A stretch of DNA of 64,000 bases from Mycoplasma simbae ATCC 49888 (lineage in GTDB: Bacteria > Bacillota_I > Bacilli_A > Mycoplasmatales > Metamycoplasmataceae), in the NCBI RefSeq assembly GCF_000702705.1, contig NZ_JNJG01000008.1:1-64000 (forward strand), given 5' to 3'. Shown in pieces: positions 29,927-42,113 of this stretch. A program made the position numbers and the translations under genes. The notes below the pieces were generated by a model, which worked only from the letters and a program-made list of their open reading frames with translations, did not search any database and was not told the DNA's origin. Position 1 is the stretch's first letter. Every line of letters begins with the position of its first letter.

Positions 29927-32537
29927 TTAAAGATTCAATAATAATTTCTTTTAAGTTTGAAACGTTAGCGATTTTACCCATAGCTAAAATTGCGGAACCA
30001 CCACCACGTCCATTTGTTTTTGTGGCTATTAATTTAAACAATGCATTAGCATCGTGATTTTTTGAGGCAATTGCTAATAAAGTTTGTTCAGCGCTTGGGC
30101 TCGCTAGAAAAATGATTGATTCAGGGTGTTTTTCTCTTAGAGTTGAAGCGGTTACTTTAATGTTGTTAGCGTCTACATCTAAATTAATGTAAACATCAAT
30201 GTTGTTTATTTTTTCTAAAACTACTGAATCATAGTCAAATTCAACAACTGATATTTCCTTGTATATACGTTTGTAGTCTTCACGAACGCTGTTGATTGCA
30301 CGTTGTATCATAGCTAAATTTTCTTTAAGATCATCAACTAGAACTAATCCAAAGCTGTATGAAGGTTCTAATGATTGAACTTTAGCTACTGAGTTATTGA
30401 ATTCATCAAGTGCAATTTCTAATTGTTCCATAAATCATTGTTTTACCAATTTAGCAGAAGTTACAACTCTGAAACGGTACACACCAGCTTGTTTTTTCTC
30501 AACTTCTGTGATTTTGAAATCTTCCATGACGCTACTGTGAGGCAAGTGTGTACCACCACATAAATCACTAGTTACATCAGCTCATTTAACAATTCTCACG
30601 GCTTTAGGATCCATGTATTGATCTTCTTCAATCGTCATAACTGCGTGTTGATTTTTTGCTTCTTCAATTGTAGCAATAATGTATTCACGCTTGATGTCGC
30701 GAGCAATAATGTTTTTCATTTCTTGCTCAATTTGTTCAACTTGTTCAGGGGTAGGTTTAGTATCGCCCGGGAAGTCGAAAGTGAATCTATTTTCATTGAT
30801 ATCTGAACCCAATTGTTTGATGTGGGGACCTAAAACTTTTCTCATAACCGAGAACATTAAGTGTGTTGCTGAGTGGTTACGCGCACAATTGATACGCACA
30901 TATTCATCAACAAAGCACTCTAATTCGTCTTTGGTGTTGATTTTGCCTTCTAAAACGTGAACATGGTTACCAAATTTATCTTTAAACACGTCAATAATCT
31001 TGATTTTATTACCGCTTTGAATGATGTAGCCTTCATCGTGTTTTTGACCACCACTTGTTGCATAAAAAGGAGTTTTATCTAGCAGTGCATAAGCAACGCC
31101 GTCAATGCTATCTACACGTTTTTCAGTGTCAAAAAGTTCAATAATTCTTGATTTATACTGTGTGTAATCATAGCCTACAAATTCGCTAATTTTACCTTCA
31201 ATTAAAGCTAATGAGTTAATGGCTTTTTCCATTCCACCTTGTTTGTTTCCACGGCTAGCTTCAATGTGTTTTTGTTTAGCCTGTTCAAAGCCTGCTAAGT
31301 CTACTTCAATTCCTTTTTTAGCTAAAATTTCAATAGTTAACTCAATTGGGAAGCCGTATGTTTCCAGTAGGTGAAATGCTGTAGCACCATCAAAAGTTTT
31401 AGCCCCTTGTTCAATGTGGCTTTCTAGCAGTTCTTTACCATTTTCAATTGTTTTTGCAAAAATTTCTTCTTCTTCCTTAATTGCTGATTGAACTAATTCA
31501 ACATCGTATTCAAACGGCAATGAGTCTTTAACAACCGGCACAAGTTTGTATAAGAATAAGCCCTTAATACCCAGTTGCATTCCTTTGTAAATAGAGCGTC
31601 TGATTAATCTACGAATAATGTACCCACGACCAACATTTGAAATAGTTTCGCCATCGCCTAATGCGTTAGCTACTGTACGAATGTGGTCAGCAATAATTTT
31701 GAAGTTAGTATTGATTTCTCTTTGACGTTCTTCTTTAGTGAAGTAGTTATTTACGTCATATTTAAAGCTGGTGTATTTTTCAATTTCGTGAATGATGTTT
31801 TGGAATAAATCTGAATCGTAGTTTGTTGGGGCATCTTGCATAATTGAAACAATTCTTTCAAATCCAGCACCAGTATCAATATTTTTTTGCGCCAATTCAG
31901 TGTATTTGTTGTCACCTTCATTGTTGAATTGGCTAAAGACAATATTTCAAATTTCAATAAAACGATCGTTTTCAATATCTTCTCTAATTAATTCAGCACC
32001 CCTTGCATCATATTTTTCGCCACGGTCGTAAAAAATTTCAGTACATGGCCCACATGGTCCAGCACCAACGTCTCAAAAGTTGGTATCTTTGCCACCTGGA
32101 ATCAAATGTGTTGGGTCAATTCCTAAAGATAATCATTTTGCTTTGGTTTCTTCATCTTCATTGAAATAAGTAAAGTAAAGTCTACTTAAATCTAGTTTAA
32201 GCACAGTGGTCAAAAATTCATAAGCTAGCTCAATAGCTTCAGGTTTAAAATAATCGCCAATACTGAAATTACCAAGCATTTCGAAAAATGTATGGTGACG
32301 TGAAGTTACGCCAACATTTTCAATATCATTGGTTCTAATTGCTTTTTGTGAGTTTGTTAAACGATTTTTGGGTGGAATTTTTTTGCCACTAAAATAGTCT
32401 TTTAAGGTTGCAACTCCAGAGTTAATTCAAAGTAATGAAGGGTCATTAACTGGAATTAAGCTCTTGCTTTCAACGATTAAGTGGTCTTTTGATTCAAAGA
32501 ACTTTAATCATTTTTCTCTAATTAATTTTGAGTCCAT
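29919..32537 (-). CDS. alaS: Alanyl-tRNA synthetase
   Basis: Class II synthetase with an editing domain, 872 residues. The N terminus has [15 protein letters not shown] and [17 protein letters not shown]. The editing site shows the HxxxH pattern in NHSATHL and the CGGTHL signature follows. A DHH-type C-Ala domain with a [13 protein letters not shown] stretch ends the protein. Four UGA Trp codons split it in a standard-code reading. It is followed by ruvX (overlap) and preceded by mnmA with nine bases between. Confidence 0.96.
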
Positions 32538-32545
32538 ATTTACTC

Positions 32546-33676
<1,131 letters not shown>

Positions 33677-33701
33677 TTACTTTAAATATAAATAATAAAT
33701 C

Positions 33702-33722
33702 CAACCACAATTGGTGGTTGGT
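33702..33722 (-). terminator. Hairpin between the Asp23-like gene and mnmA
   Basis: Arms CCAACCAC/GTGGTTGG with a five-base loop. The T tract on the minus strand is weak (ATTTATTATTT), so termination may be partial. Confidence 0.45.
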
Positions 33723-33728
33723 AAAAAT

Positions 33729-34031
33729 TTAATAATTTCCTGTAAAACACACCCTAATATCTTGTGGTTTAATGTCAATTAAACTAACAAAACGAGTTTC
33801 AAATTCTTTTGAAAATCCTTCAATAATGTCATAAAAACTTTTATTTTTCTTGATTTTGACATCGATAATAAATGATGCGTTTGAGTTATCTTTGCTAAAT
33901 ACAATTCTAGGTGTGCCGTCTAATTTTAAAAATTTTGTATCGCTAGCACATTGTTGAATTAATTGTTGCAAAGCTTCTTCTGAAACAGAATAAGACTGGT
34001 TGTATCCACAAGAAACTGTAATCACGTTCAT
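33729..34031 (-). CDS. Asp23/Gls24-like small conserved protein
   Basis: A 100-residue protein with a beta-alpha pattern reminiscent of the Asp23/Gls24 (DUF322) family. I recall a mycoplasma family called MMB_0454 of this size. It has no transmembrane helix and no catalytic motif. The start codon overlaps the efp stop as TAATG, and a gene for an Asp23 protein near efp is also seen in Bacillus (yqhY), which supports the assignment. The function is unknown. Confidence 0.6.
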   Translation of the reverse strand: MNVITVSCGYNQSYSVSEEALQQLIQQCASDTKFLKLDGTPRIVFSKDNSNASFIIDVKIKKNKSFYDIIEGFSKEFETRFVSLIDIKPQDIRVCFTGNY

Positions 34032-34594
34032 TACTCTTTGCCTCTACTTAGGTATTTACCTGTCTCAGTTGAAATAGTGATGGTGTCACCTTCTTTAATA
34101 AACATTGGAGTGTCTAATTCATAGCCTGTTTCAACTTTAACTCTTTTTTGTGGGTTGGTGGTTGTGTTTCCTTTAACTGCTTCTGGGGCTTCAGTTACAA
34201 CTAAATTTACTGAAGATTCAAGCTCAATGTCAAGAATTTCTTCGCCAAATTTACGAATTTTTACGCTTGCACCTTCTTTTAAAAAGTTCAATTCTCATTC
34301 TACGTGTGAAGTTGGAATTTCAACTTGTTCGTATGTTTCATTATCCATTAAAATGATGTTATTGCCATCTGAATATAGATAATTCATTGGTCTTTTGTCA
34401 ATGTGAGCCTTTTTAATCATTGTTCCACCAGTGTATGATTTGATGGTGATGGCTCCTGTTCTTAGGTTTTTAACTTTGGCCTTAACGTTAGCTTGCCCAC
34501 GACCTTGTTTTGAGTGTTGAGCTTCAATAACTACAAAAATTTCGCCTTCGTCTTCAAATGTGATTCCGCCCTTAAATGTGTTAACGTTTATCAT
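34031..34594 (-). CDS. efp: Translation elongation factor P
   Basis: Relieves ribosome stalling at polyproline stretches. The 187 residues have the three-domain EF-P layout: KOW-like N domain, OB domain with EWELNFLKEG, and the C domain ending TGYELDTPMFIKEGDTI then ETGKYLSRG. The loop that enters the peptidyl transferase centre reads HSKQGRGQA, so residue 32 is Arg instead of the usual Lys of PGKG. The frame is split by one UGA Trp. AGGAGAA precedes the start. Confidence 0.95.
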
Positions 34595-34674
34595 GATTAT
34601 TCTCCTATTTTTAGCTTGTTAAATATTAATATTCAAATTTTATATTAAATATGTAAAAATCAACACACAAATTT

Positions 34675-34701
34675 TAAAAAAGCCAAGGCTTATTTGCCTT
34701 G
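34675..34701 (-). terminator. Terminator of the pncB-plsY pair
   Basis: On the minus strand CAAGGC/GCCTTG arms are followed by a T-rich tract just after the plsY stop at 34704. Confidence 0.65.
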
Positions 34702-34703
34702 AG

Positions 34704-35444
34704 CTATTTTTTAAGCGATAAAGTTGACTCATTGCCAGCTAGTAAACGTTGAATATTACTTTTGTGCAGAGCTAAAATGATAATTGCACTAATTAAAAAG
34801 TAAATTCCGCTGACATATCAATAAGGTTGTAAATTAGATCAAGAAATATTGTCTGAATAATTAATGAAATTCAATCAATATCCACTAATTCCTTGTGTAA
34901 ATCAAGGAATTAAAGCCAATGGGCTAATTACAACTGCAGTTAGAATTGAACCTAGTGATACCTTTTTGCTAATTAAAACAGTGCCAAAAAAGGTAATAAA
35001 AGCCACTAGGAATAAAATTGGGTTAATCATTAAAATAAATGCTGAAGTGCAGGCTGCGCCTTTGCCACCTTTAAATTTGAAAAAGACAGGTCAGCAGTGT
35101 CCAATGATTACGCCTAGCCCAATAGATTGAGGGCTCATTCAGTATGTTTGCGCAAATTCTTTGAAAACATGATTTTGCAAGCTTGTAAAAATTAATGTGG
35201 GAATTACAACCTTGAAAAAATCAACAAAATATACAATTAAGGCAAACTTTTTGCCATATGTACGCAACGAATTAGTTGCACCCGCATTACGTGAATAATA
35301 ATTTCTTATATCGCTTTTTTTGTATTTACGAGACAAAATAATTGAGGTGTTGAATGAACCAATAATGTAGCCAAATAATATTAAAGCTAAATTTAATCCA
35401 ATTATTGCTCAAACTTGTGTTTGTGATTGTGGGTAATTAATCAT
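34704..35444 (-). CDS. plsY: Acyl-phosphate:glycerol-3-phosphate acyltransferase PlsY
   Basis: Transfers acyl groups from acyl phosphate to glycerol-3-phosphate, the first step of membrane lipid synthesis. It has 246 residues with about five to seven hydrophobic helices. YIIGSFNTSIILSRKY is the first loop motif. RNAGATNSLRTYG is motif 1, and GHCWPVFFKFKGGKGAACTS holds motif 2. Its start overlaps the pncB stop by eight bases. It complements gpsA at 12164. Confidence 0.9.
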
Positions 35445-36456
35445 TTGAACCTTTGTAAACGATTAATTTGTCATTTGTACGGTAGTATCTACCTTCTTTA
35501 GCTTGGTTGTGATCATTTAGCATTGTTGCATCAGCTGAGAATGAAACAATAGGTTTAAACATTGCTTGACCAACACCATAAGCATCAACAGGTGCGTTTG
35601 CTGCTTCAAATTTAGCAATTTTTTCAGCGTTTAAGCCACTGCTAATTACAATTTTTACATTAGTTGCACCAGCTTCATCTAGCGCTTTTCTTAAACGTTT
35701 AACTTGCTCAATGTTAACACCGTAGTATTCTGGATTATCAGGTTCATTGTCAAACATGTGATCTTTCATGTTTTTTGAAGTGTCAATACGCACACCTCAC
35801 AATTTGTCGCCAATAGCTTCATAAGAAGCAAGTGATTCTCTAATTACGTTGTTGTGGTAGTCAACTAAAGAAATCAATGAATCTTGTGGGAATACTTTTT
35901 GGTAAGCTTTCATGGCAGCTGCTGTATCACCATTAAAGTTTTGAATTAAACAGTGTGGAACTGAACCAAATGTTGTTTCACTTGGAACAACATTTTGTGC
36001 ATCAGTTGACATTGATGCACAACCACCTAAGGTAGCTGCTTTACCATCAATTTCTTGCATCATTCAGTGGTCCATTCTATCACCCATGTAAATAATGTCT
36101 TTACCTTTAGCGGCTAAAACACAATTACGTGCGTTAGTTGCAATGTTTGATGAACGAGTTAAAATGCCATCAATCATTCCTTCATATTTACCAAAATCTT
36201 GGTAGTGGCCTTCTAATTCTAAAACAATTTCCAAGGCATTAACAACTGTACCTTCGGGTACATATCTAATTGTATATTTTGACGTATCTGTATTGTTTTT
36301 CAATAGTTCAAGTACTTCATTCATCCCTGCAACTAAACAATTATCTGTACGTTGGAAGAATTGTAATTTAATTACGTTGTTTGGATTGGTTTGTCTAATA
36401 ATTTCTTCGGCACGGTGAAAGTATGAAGAAATATATCTATCGTATTTGGTGCTCAT
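35437..36456 (-). CDS. pncB: Nicotinate phosphoribosyltransferase
   Basis: Makes nicotinate mononucleotide for NAD synthesis, a salvage route. The 339 residues are shorter than the classical PncB (about 400) but carry the type II PRTase pattern: FQRTDNCLVAGMNEVL, YVPEGTVVNALEIVLELEG, SSNIATNARNCVLAAKGK and SSGLNAEKIAKF. A conserved GVGQAMFKPIVSF lies near the C terminus. The start at 36456 follows AAAGGGT. Two UGA Trp codons split the frame. It is probably an operon with plsY. Confidence 0.88.
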
Positions 36457-36580
36457 ATTTTACCCTTTCAAAATTTGCTAATTTATACGTTTTATAGCGA
36501 CATTATTATATACCTAGCACCAAAAAATGTGTGTTTTTAGCTTTAAGCCAAAAACACTGGCGTTTTTTTATATAAATTCT

Positions 36581-36613
36581 GAAAAAACGTATAAAAAACA
36601 CGTTTTTATACGT
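36581..36613 (-). terminator. Terminator downstream of lemA
   Basis: A perfect 11-base inverted repeat (ACGTATAAAAA/TTTTTATACGT) around a five-base loop. On the minus strand it is followed by TTTTTTC, so it terminates the DUF3137-lemA transcript. Confidence 0.6.
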
Positions 36614-36621
36614 GTTTAAGA

Positions 36622-37290
36622 TTATTTTGCAAAGAAATTAGATCTAGCAAATTCTTTAGCTTCTGTGCTGATTGCAAAAGGAATTCTTGTTGTGTATCTT
36701 TTTTTAGCAGCAACAATCATTTTTGCTGGTCAATCAAAAATAGCTTCATTTCACTCAAGAACTGAGTCGTTGTATAGTTCTCTAGCAGCAGTAATTTCTT
36801 TTTGCAAGTATGAGTTTTGTTGCAATGCATCTCTTAATGCACCGTGTGCTTGCAATTCTGGGTATCTTTCAATTTGAATAGCTAAACCTCTCATTGCACT
36901 GTCAACTTGTTGAGCAGCTTGTGATCTAGTTTCATCAGTTAAATTTACTCCTGAACGATAAGCCGCTACTGTTGTCATCACGTTTTCGTCTAGTTTGATT
37001 GATTTTTCAACTAGAGAAGCAACGTTTTGCATAATTTGCCCTCTTTGTTCTAGGTAGTTATCAATTTGTGATGCGTTGTGTTGAATTTTTTGTTGCAATT
37101 TTGATAAATATTTTTGTGCACTTATCTTTCTGAATAAAAAGATTAAGCCAGGAATAATAAATAATCATAAAATAACTTCAAAAATGATTGAACCAACGCC
37201 AGTTTTAACAAGTAATTTTTTGTTAATTACGTTAATATCGTGACCTTGTTCTAGAATTGGGTCATTGAATTCGTCTAATTGTTGTGACAT
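36622..37290 (-). CDS. lemA: LemA-family protein
   Basis: A 222-residue membrane protein of the LemA family. One transmembrane segment lies at about 31-53. A long helical domain follows (NASQIDNYLEQRGQIMQN, VTTVAAYRSGV, AMRGLAIQIERYPELQ) and the FYNxxV-like LYNDSVLEWNEAI. The function is unknown, but LemA genes commonly sit beside DUF3137 proteins, as here. The C terminus ends SNFFAK. Confidence 0.85.
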
Positions 37291-37320
37291 ATTTCTCCTT
37301 AGTTTCTTTATAGTTTTTAA

Positions 37321-39108
37321 TTATATTACATTTACTAGAGCGTTGAGTGTCATTAATTTGCTTGCACTTTGCTCTGGGTGTTTACCGTCAAATTCAAAGA
37401 ATTCTTCAGCATAATTTTCATCTGACATCAATGATTCCATTGGGTGAATTTTGGCTTTAACTTCGTTATCGTAACGAATATATTCGTCTCAATGAACAGG
37501 AACATTGTGCATTTTTCCATCGCCTCCACGCATCAATACGTATTCAGTGCGCGGAACAATATCATAACCAAACGAATGAACTTTTAAGTTCTCAAAACCA
37601 TCTTTATTGTCAATAAATTGAGTTTTCATAATGATTTCGGTTTTAACTTTTCTGTGCTTGAATAGATCGCGATCTAAAAAGCTCAATTGGTATTCATGTT
37701 CATATTTGCTCATTTTACCTTTTGATCAATCTTTGTATATAAAATCTAATGATTTAGTTTGCTGATAAATCGGAATTGAAAAGTATGGTGCTAATGAAAA
37801 GTAAATATGTTTAAAGTATTCACTATTTTGTCTATTAAATTCATTTTGAATGCGATCAAAATTGTAATCTTTAAGTCTTTGTAAATCTTCAATAAACTCA
37901 AAATCAGTAAGACTTTCAGATCTAATAAAGTTCATTTCTCTTAATTTTCTAAAACTAAAGTCATCACCGTATCCTTTTTCATTATCGGTTAGCAACTCGC
38001 AAATGTTATTTTGTGCTAGCGGCGTGAATAATAAACGGTATTGTTGTTCATTATCTCTATCAAGTGCATTTCAGTAAGTTTCGAATTTTGTGTTTGATAA
38101 AGCAGTGAATGAAGTTTGCTTTTCTTGACGTTTTTTCAGTATTTTTTCAGTATTTTTAACCAATTTTGCTCTTTGTTTTTCAGTTAAAGCATGTATTTTT
38201 TGGGCTTCGCGCTTGAATGATAAATCAGGTGCGGCGTGCGAACCAAATAGCAATGTTGTTTTGCCTGAATAATATGGATAAGGCTTATCTAGGCTTGCAG
38301 TTAAGGTTTGGGTATGAGTGTGTGGCACTCTACGACCTTCTGAGTTTAAAACGTATGTTACTCAGCTAATTGTTATGCTTCCATAGTAGGTTTTAGTTCC
38401 TAGTTTGTGATTTAAATCTCTTTTGTATACAAATGGGTTTCCATAGATTGAGCCAGATTGAAGCCCCACTACCATTGATTCGTTGCTATCTTTAGGAACA
38501 AAGCCGTATTCTTCTTTAAGTTTAGCTAATTTTTCATTTGAAAAATATTTGTCTAACTTAACAAAAGGCATTGTTTGATTAAAAATAGTTAGTTTCATTC
38601 CAAATTTAAACATGTCTACTAGCGGTGCTAGTTGCTCATATGCTTTTTGAATTTGCGAACTTATTTTTTCGTTCAACTGCGCTAAAATTTGTGCTCTTTG
38701 TTTGATTCTTTTATTAATAACCAATATTTGCACAATGATTAAGGCAATGAATATAACAATGCTAAAAGACAATGCTAATGATGGACCAAGATAACTAGAA
38801 TTTGTAAAAGCTGTTTGCGATTTAATCAAATGAATAGCTACACTTGAGCCAATTATTGTTAAAGCAGCCAAAACTATAATAATTATATTTACAGCTTTAC
38901 CGAATTTTAATTTTTTTAAAGTTGAGCTTTCTTTACTTGCTTTATCTTGGTTTTGTTCAATTTTTTTATTTAAAGCTTTGTTTTCTTCAACATTAATTTG
39001 TGATTTTTCAACCAATTTATCGAAATATTCTTTAGTTTTTTCAGTATGTAAACTTTTATAAGAGTCATATTCCTTTAATGGTTGATCAACATATTTAATT
39101 TCTTCCAT
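37321..39108 (-). CDS. DUF3137-like membrane protein
   Basis: A 595-residue protein resembling the DUF3137 family. An N-terminal charged helix leads to two transmembrane helices at about 73-94 and 109-131. A long cytoplasmic or exposed region follows, with a GSIYGNPFVYKRDLNHKLG segment. Four UGA Trp codons fragment it in a standard-code reading; frame agreement over the whole length supports one gene. It directly precedes lemA. I recognise no catalytic residues. Its stop at 37321 is 30 bases from the lemA start. Confidence 0.75.
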
Positions 39109-39142
39109 AATCTCCTTTCCAGCTAATTATATTTGTTTTTTG

Positions 39143-39166
39143 TAAAAAAAATGAGCTATTCTCATT
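39143..39166 (-). terminator. Terminator of lepA
   Basis: On the minus strand AATGAG/CTCATT arms overlap the lepA stop, followed by TTTTTTTT. Confidence 0.7.
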
Positions 39167-40958
39167 AGTTGTCAATATTAGTTTTCAAAATTTTAAGAAA
39201 GGCTTCTTGAGGAACCTCTACAGAACCCAACATTTTCATACGTTTTTTACCTTCTTTTTGTTTTTTTAGAAGTTTTTGACGACGAGTCACGTCACCACCA
39301 TATAGTTTGGCTGTAACATCTTTACGATACGCTTTAATTGTTTCACGAGCAATAATTTTTCCACCTATTGCAGCTTGTACTGGGACCTCAAAGTTTTGAC
39401 GTGGAATTGCATCTTTAAGTTTTTGACACAATTCTCTGGCTCTAGGATATGCATTATCTCTGTGTGTAATAATTGTAAAAGCGTCAATTTTATCCCCATT
39501 TAATAAAACGTCAACCTTTACCAAATCAGTTTCTTTGTAGCCAAATAGATCATATTCAAATGAAGCATAACCTTTAGTTGAGCTTTTTAAGCGATCAAAA
39601 AAGTCAACTACAATTTCGGCTAGCGGCATTTCGTAAGTTATTTTGCTTCTGTTGCCATCTAGTGATTCCATATCACGATAAACGCCACGTTTATTTTGGC
39701 ACAGTTCCATAACATTGCCAATATAGGTGTCAGGAACAATAATGGTTGCAAAAATGTAAGGTTCTTCAATTCTGTCAATGTATGTGCGGTCTGGTAAAAG
39801 CGAAGGGTTAGAAACCATTTCTAGTGTACCATCTGTTCTGTAAACTTTATACTCTACTGAGGGGCTGGTTGCTATAACTTCAATGTGGTGTTCGCGATTT
39901 AGCCTTTCTTGCAAAATCTCCATATGCAACATACCCAAAAATCCAACTCTAAAGCCAAACCCAAGTGCTTTAGATGTTTCTTGTTCTCAAGAAATTGAAC
40001 TATCACTTAGAGCGATTTTTTCAAGACTTTCTTTTAGTTCCATGTAATCACGTGTATCAATTGGATAAAATCCAGTAAAGACCACTGGTTGTTTTTTCTT
40101 GTAACCGTCTAAAGGTTTATCCGCAGGATTGTTTACTAATGTGATTGTATCACCTACGCTAACTTCTCTTGCGTCTCTAATAGTAGCTGCTACTCAACCA
40201 ACTTCACCAGCTTGCAAGTATTCTTTTTTAACTTCTCAAGGGCTTTTTACACCAAGTTCGGCCACTTGATTAGTTTTACCTGAAGACATAAACATAATTT
40301 TATCGTTGCGAGCTAGTTTACCTTGCATGATTCTCACAAGCATAACCACACCCCTATATTCATCAAAATATGAGTCAAAAATCAATGCTTTTAGTGGTTT
40401 ATCATCATCAGCATCTTTAGGAGCAGGAATATATTGTTCAATAGCCTCTAGTACTTTATCAATGTTAATACCAGTTTTAGCTGAAATAGCTACCGCGTTA
40501 TCGCAAGGTAGGCCAATTACACGTTCAATTTCCGCTTTAGTACGCTCTACATCGGCAGAAGGCAAGTCAATTTTATTGATTACAGGAATAATGGTTAAAT
40601 TATTTTCAAGAGCCAAATACACGTTTGCCAGTGTTTGAGCTTCAATTCCTTGAGTGGCATCAACAATTAATAAAGCCCCTTCGGTAGCAGCTAATGAACG
40701 CGAAACTTCGTAAGTAAAATCAACGTGACCTGGGGTATCAATTAAGTGAAAAATGTAGTCTTTATACTGAATTTGTACTGCATTTAGCTTAATTGTGATT
40801 CCACGTTCACGTTCTAGATCCATAGTATCTAGAATTTGTTCTTCTAGATCACGCTTAGCCACCGTATTAGTTAATTCTAAAATTCTATCTGCTAGCGTGC
40901 TTTTACCATGATCAATGTGGGCAATGATTGCAAAGTTTCTAATTTTACTTTTATCCAT
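39165..40958 (-). CDS. lepA: Elongation factor 4
   Basis: A ribosomal GTPase that back-translocates or remodels stalled ribosomes. The 597 residues match LepA exactly. G1 is AHIDHGKST at about residues 13-21 and the effector [15 protein letters not shown]3 DTPGHVDF and G4 NKIDLPSAD follow. The C-terminal domain carries [16 protein letters not shown] and the LepA-specific basic tail ([20 protein letters not shown]). Two or more UGA Trp codons break the frame. The gap to the next minus-strand gene is small. Confidence 0.97.
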
Positions 40959-41042
40959 AAGGCTCCTAATTAATAAACATAAATATCAAATTGTATATAA
41001 TAAAAAAAATTTTACATTATTTTATTATATTGCGAGGTAAAT

Positions 41043-41771
41043 ATGAAAATAAGAATTCAAAAAGGGCACACAAATCGTTCTTTTCAAGAGGGCAATGTAT
41101 TTGTGCAAGAAAAAGTTTATAATGGATTTAACCATAAAATTGATTATCAATTGCTAAGTAATTTTGATTTTGTACCCATGTTAATTTCAAATGATACTGA
41201 TTTAATCAAGTGAGAATTTATTGAAGGTGTTGAGCCCACTATTAATCTAACTAATGCTTCAATAATTGCTCAACAAGTTAGACAAATTCACCAAAGCAAT
41301 CTAAAATTTCCACCATCTAATCATGCCGCTAGAGTTAAACAGTACCGTAGGCAAATGAAAGAATTGTCACGCACAGTTCCTGTGCTAGAAAAATTCTTTC
41401 GACCAATAAATCAAACCTTAGCAAAAATGGATAAATCTACACCGTTACATAATGATTTGTGACCTTTTAACATGATTCAAACTAGTGAAAAGATTTATTT
41501 TGTAGACTGAGAATATGCCACAATGGGTGACAAGCACTTTGAGCTCGCTTATATTATTGAAGCTTCTGGTATGGATTCAGAATGTGAACAGGCTTTTTTA
41601 CAAGCATATGGTTCATATTCTCCACTATATTTATTAAGACACAAAATACTTGTTAATTATTTAGTTATTTTATGAGTTCACACTCAAACTCAACCTCCTT
41701 TTGATACAGATAAATATGAAAAACGGATTTTGGAACTAGATTCTCAACTGCAAAAATTATTAAATGGATAA
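41043..41771 (+). CDS. Choline kinase/APH-like phosphotransferase
   Basis: A 242-residue kinase with the protein-kinase-like fold of the choline kinase and aminoglycoside phosphotransferase group. LHNDLWPFNMI is the Brenner motif (catalytic Asp, metal Asn), followed by IYFVDWEYATMGDKHFELA, the metal-binding Asp. The N-terminal half is short and its glycine loop is weak. All Trp codons in this gene are UGA, so no long ORF appears in a standard-code reading. It probably phosphorylates a small molecule such as choline or a sugar. It stands alone between two terminators. Confidence 0.8.
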
Positions 41772-41794
41772 TGATCAAATCATTATCTTTTTTT
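41767..41794 (+). terminator. Terminator of the phosphotransferase gene
   Basis: Nine-base arms GATAATGAT/ATCATTATC followed by TTTTTTT. Confidence 0.8.
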
Positions 41795-42113
41795 ATAAAT
41801 GAATCAATTAAAAATAAAAAAGTAATTAGGTTTTTACCCCATACAACTTTTTTATAGTTGAATAAGTTTTTTTGAAATAAAAAAATTAATTTTGGCCAAA
41901 AAATTAAAAATATTTATTTTTTTTAAAAAACAAATTTAAAAATTCAAAACTAATATTTGCTGGTTTTTGTCTTAAAAACGCAAAAAATGGGGAAAAATCT
42001 GCATTTTTTGAAAAAATATTAATTAATTATTTTACTGAAAAATACAAATTCAAAAACTTTATTTTTAAAATTGTTTTTATATAATAATTTATATTACTCG
42101 AAAGGAATATGAT
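41795..42113. other. AT-rich non-coding region upstream of the lipoprotein gene
   Basis: No gene is seen. The stretch is among the most AT-rich in the window, with several A and T runs of six or more. It ends with TATAAT at 42080-42085 and an AAAGGAAT ribosome binding site ahead of the lipoprotein. A weak hairpin with AAAAAATG-type arms lies near 41980-42010. Homopolymer tracts could allow expression to vary by slippage. Confidence 0.45.
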
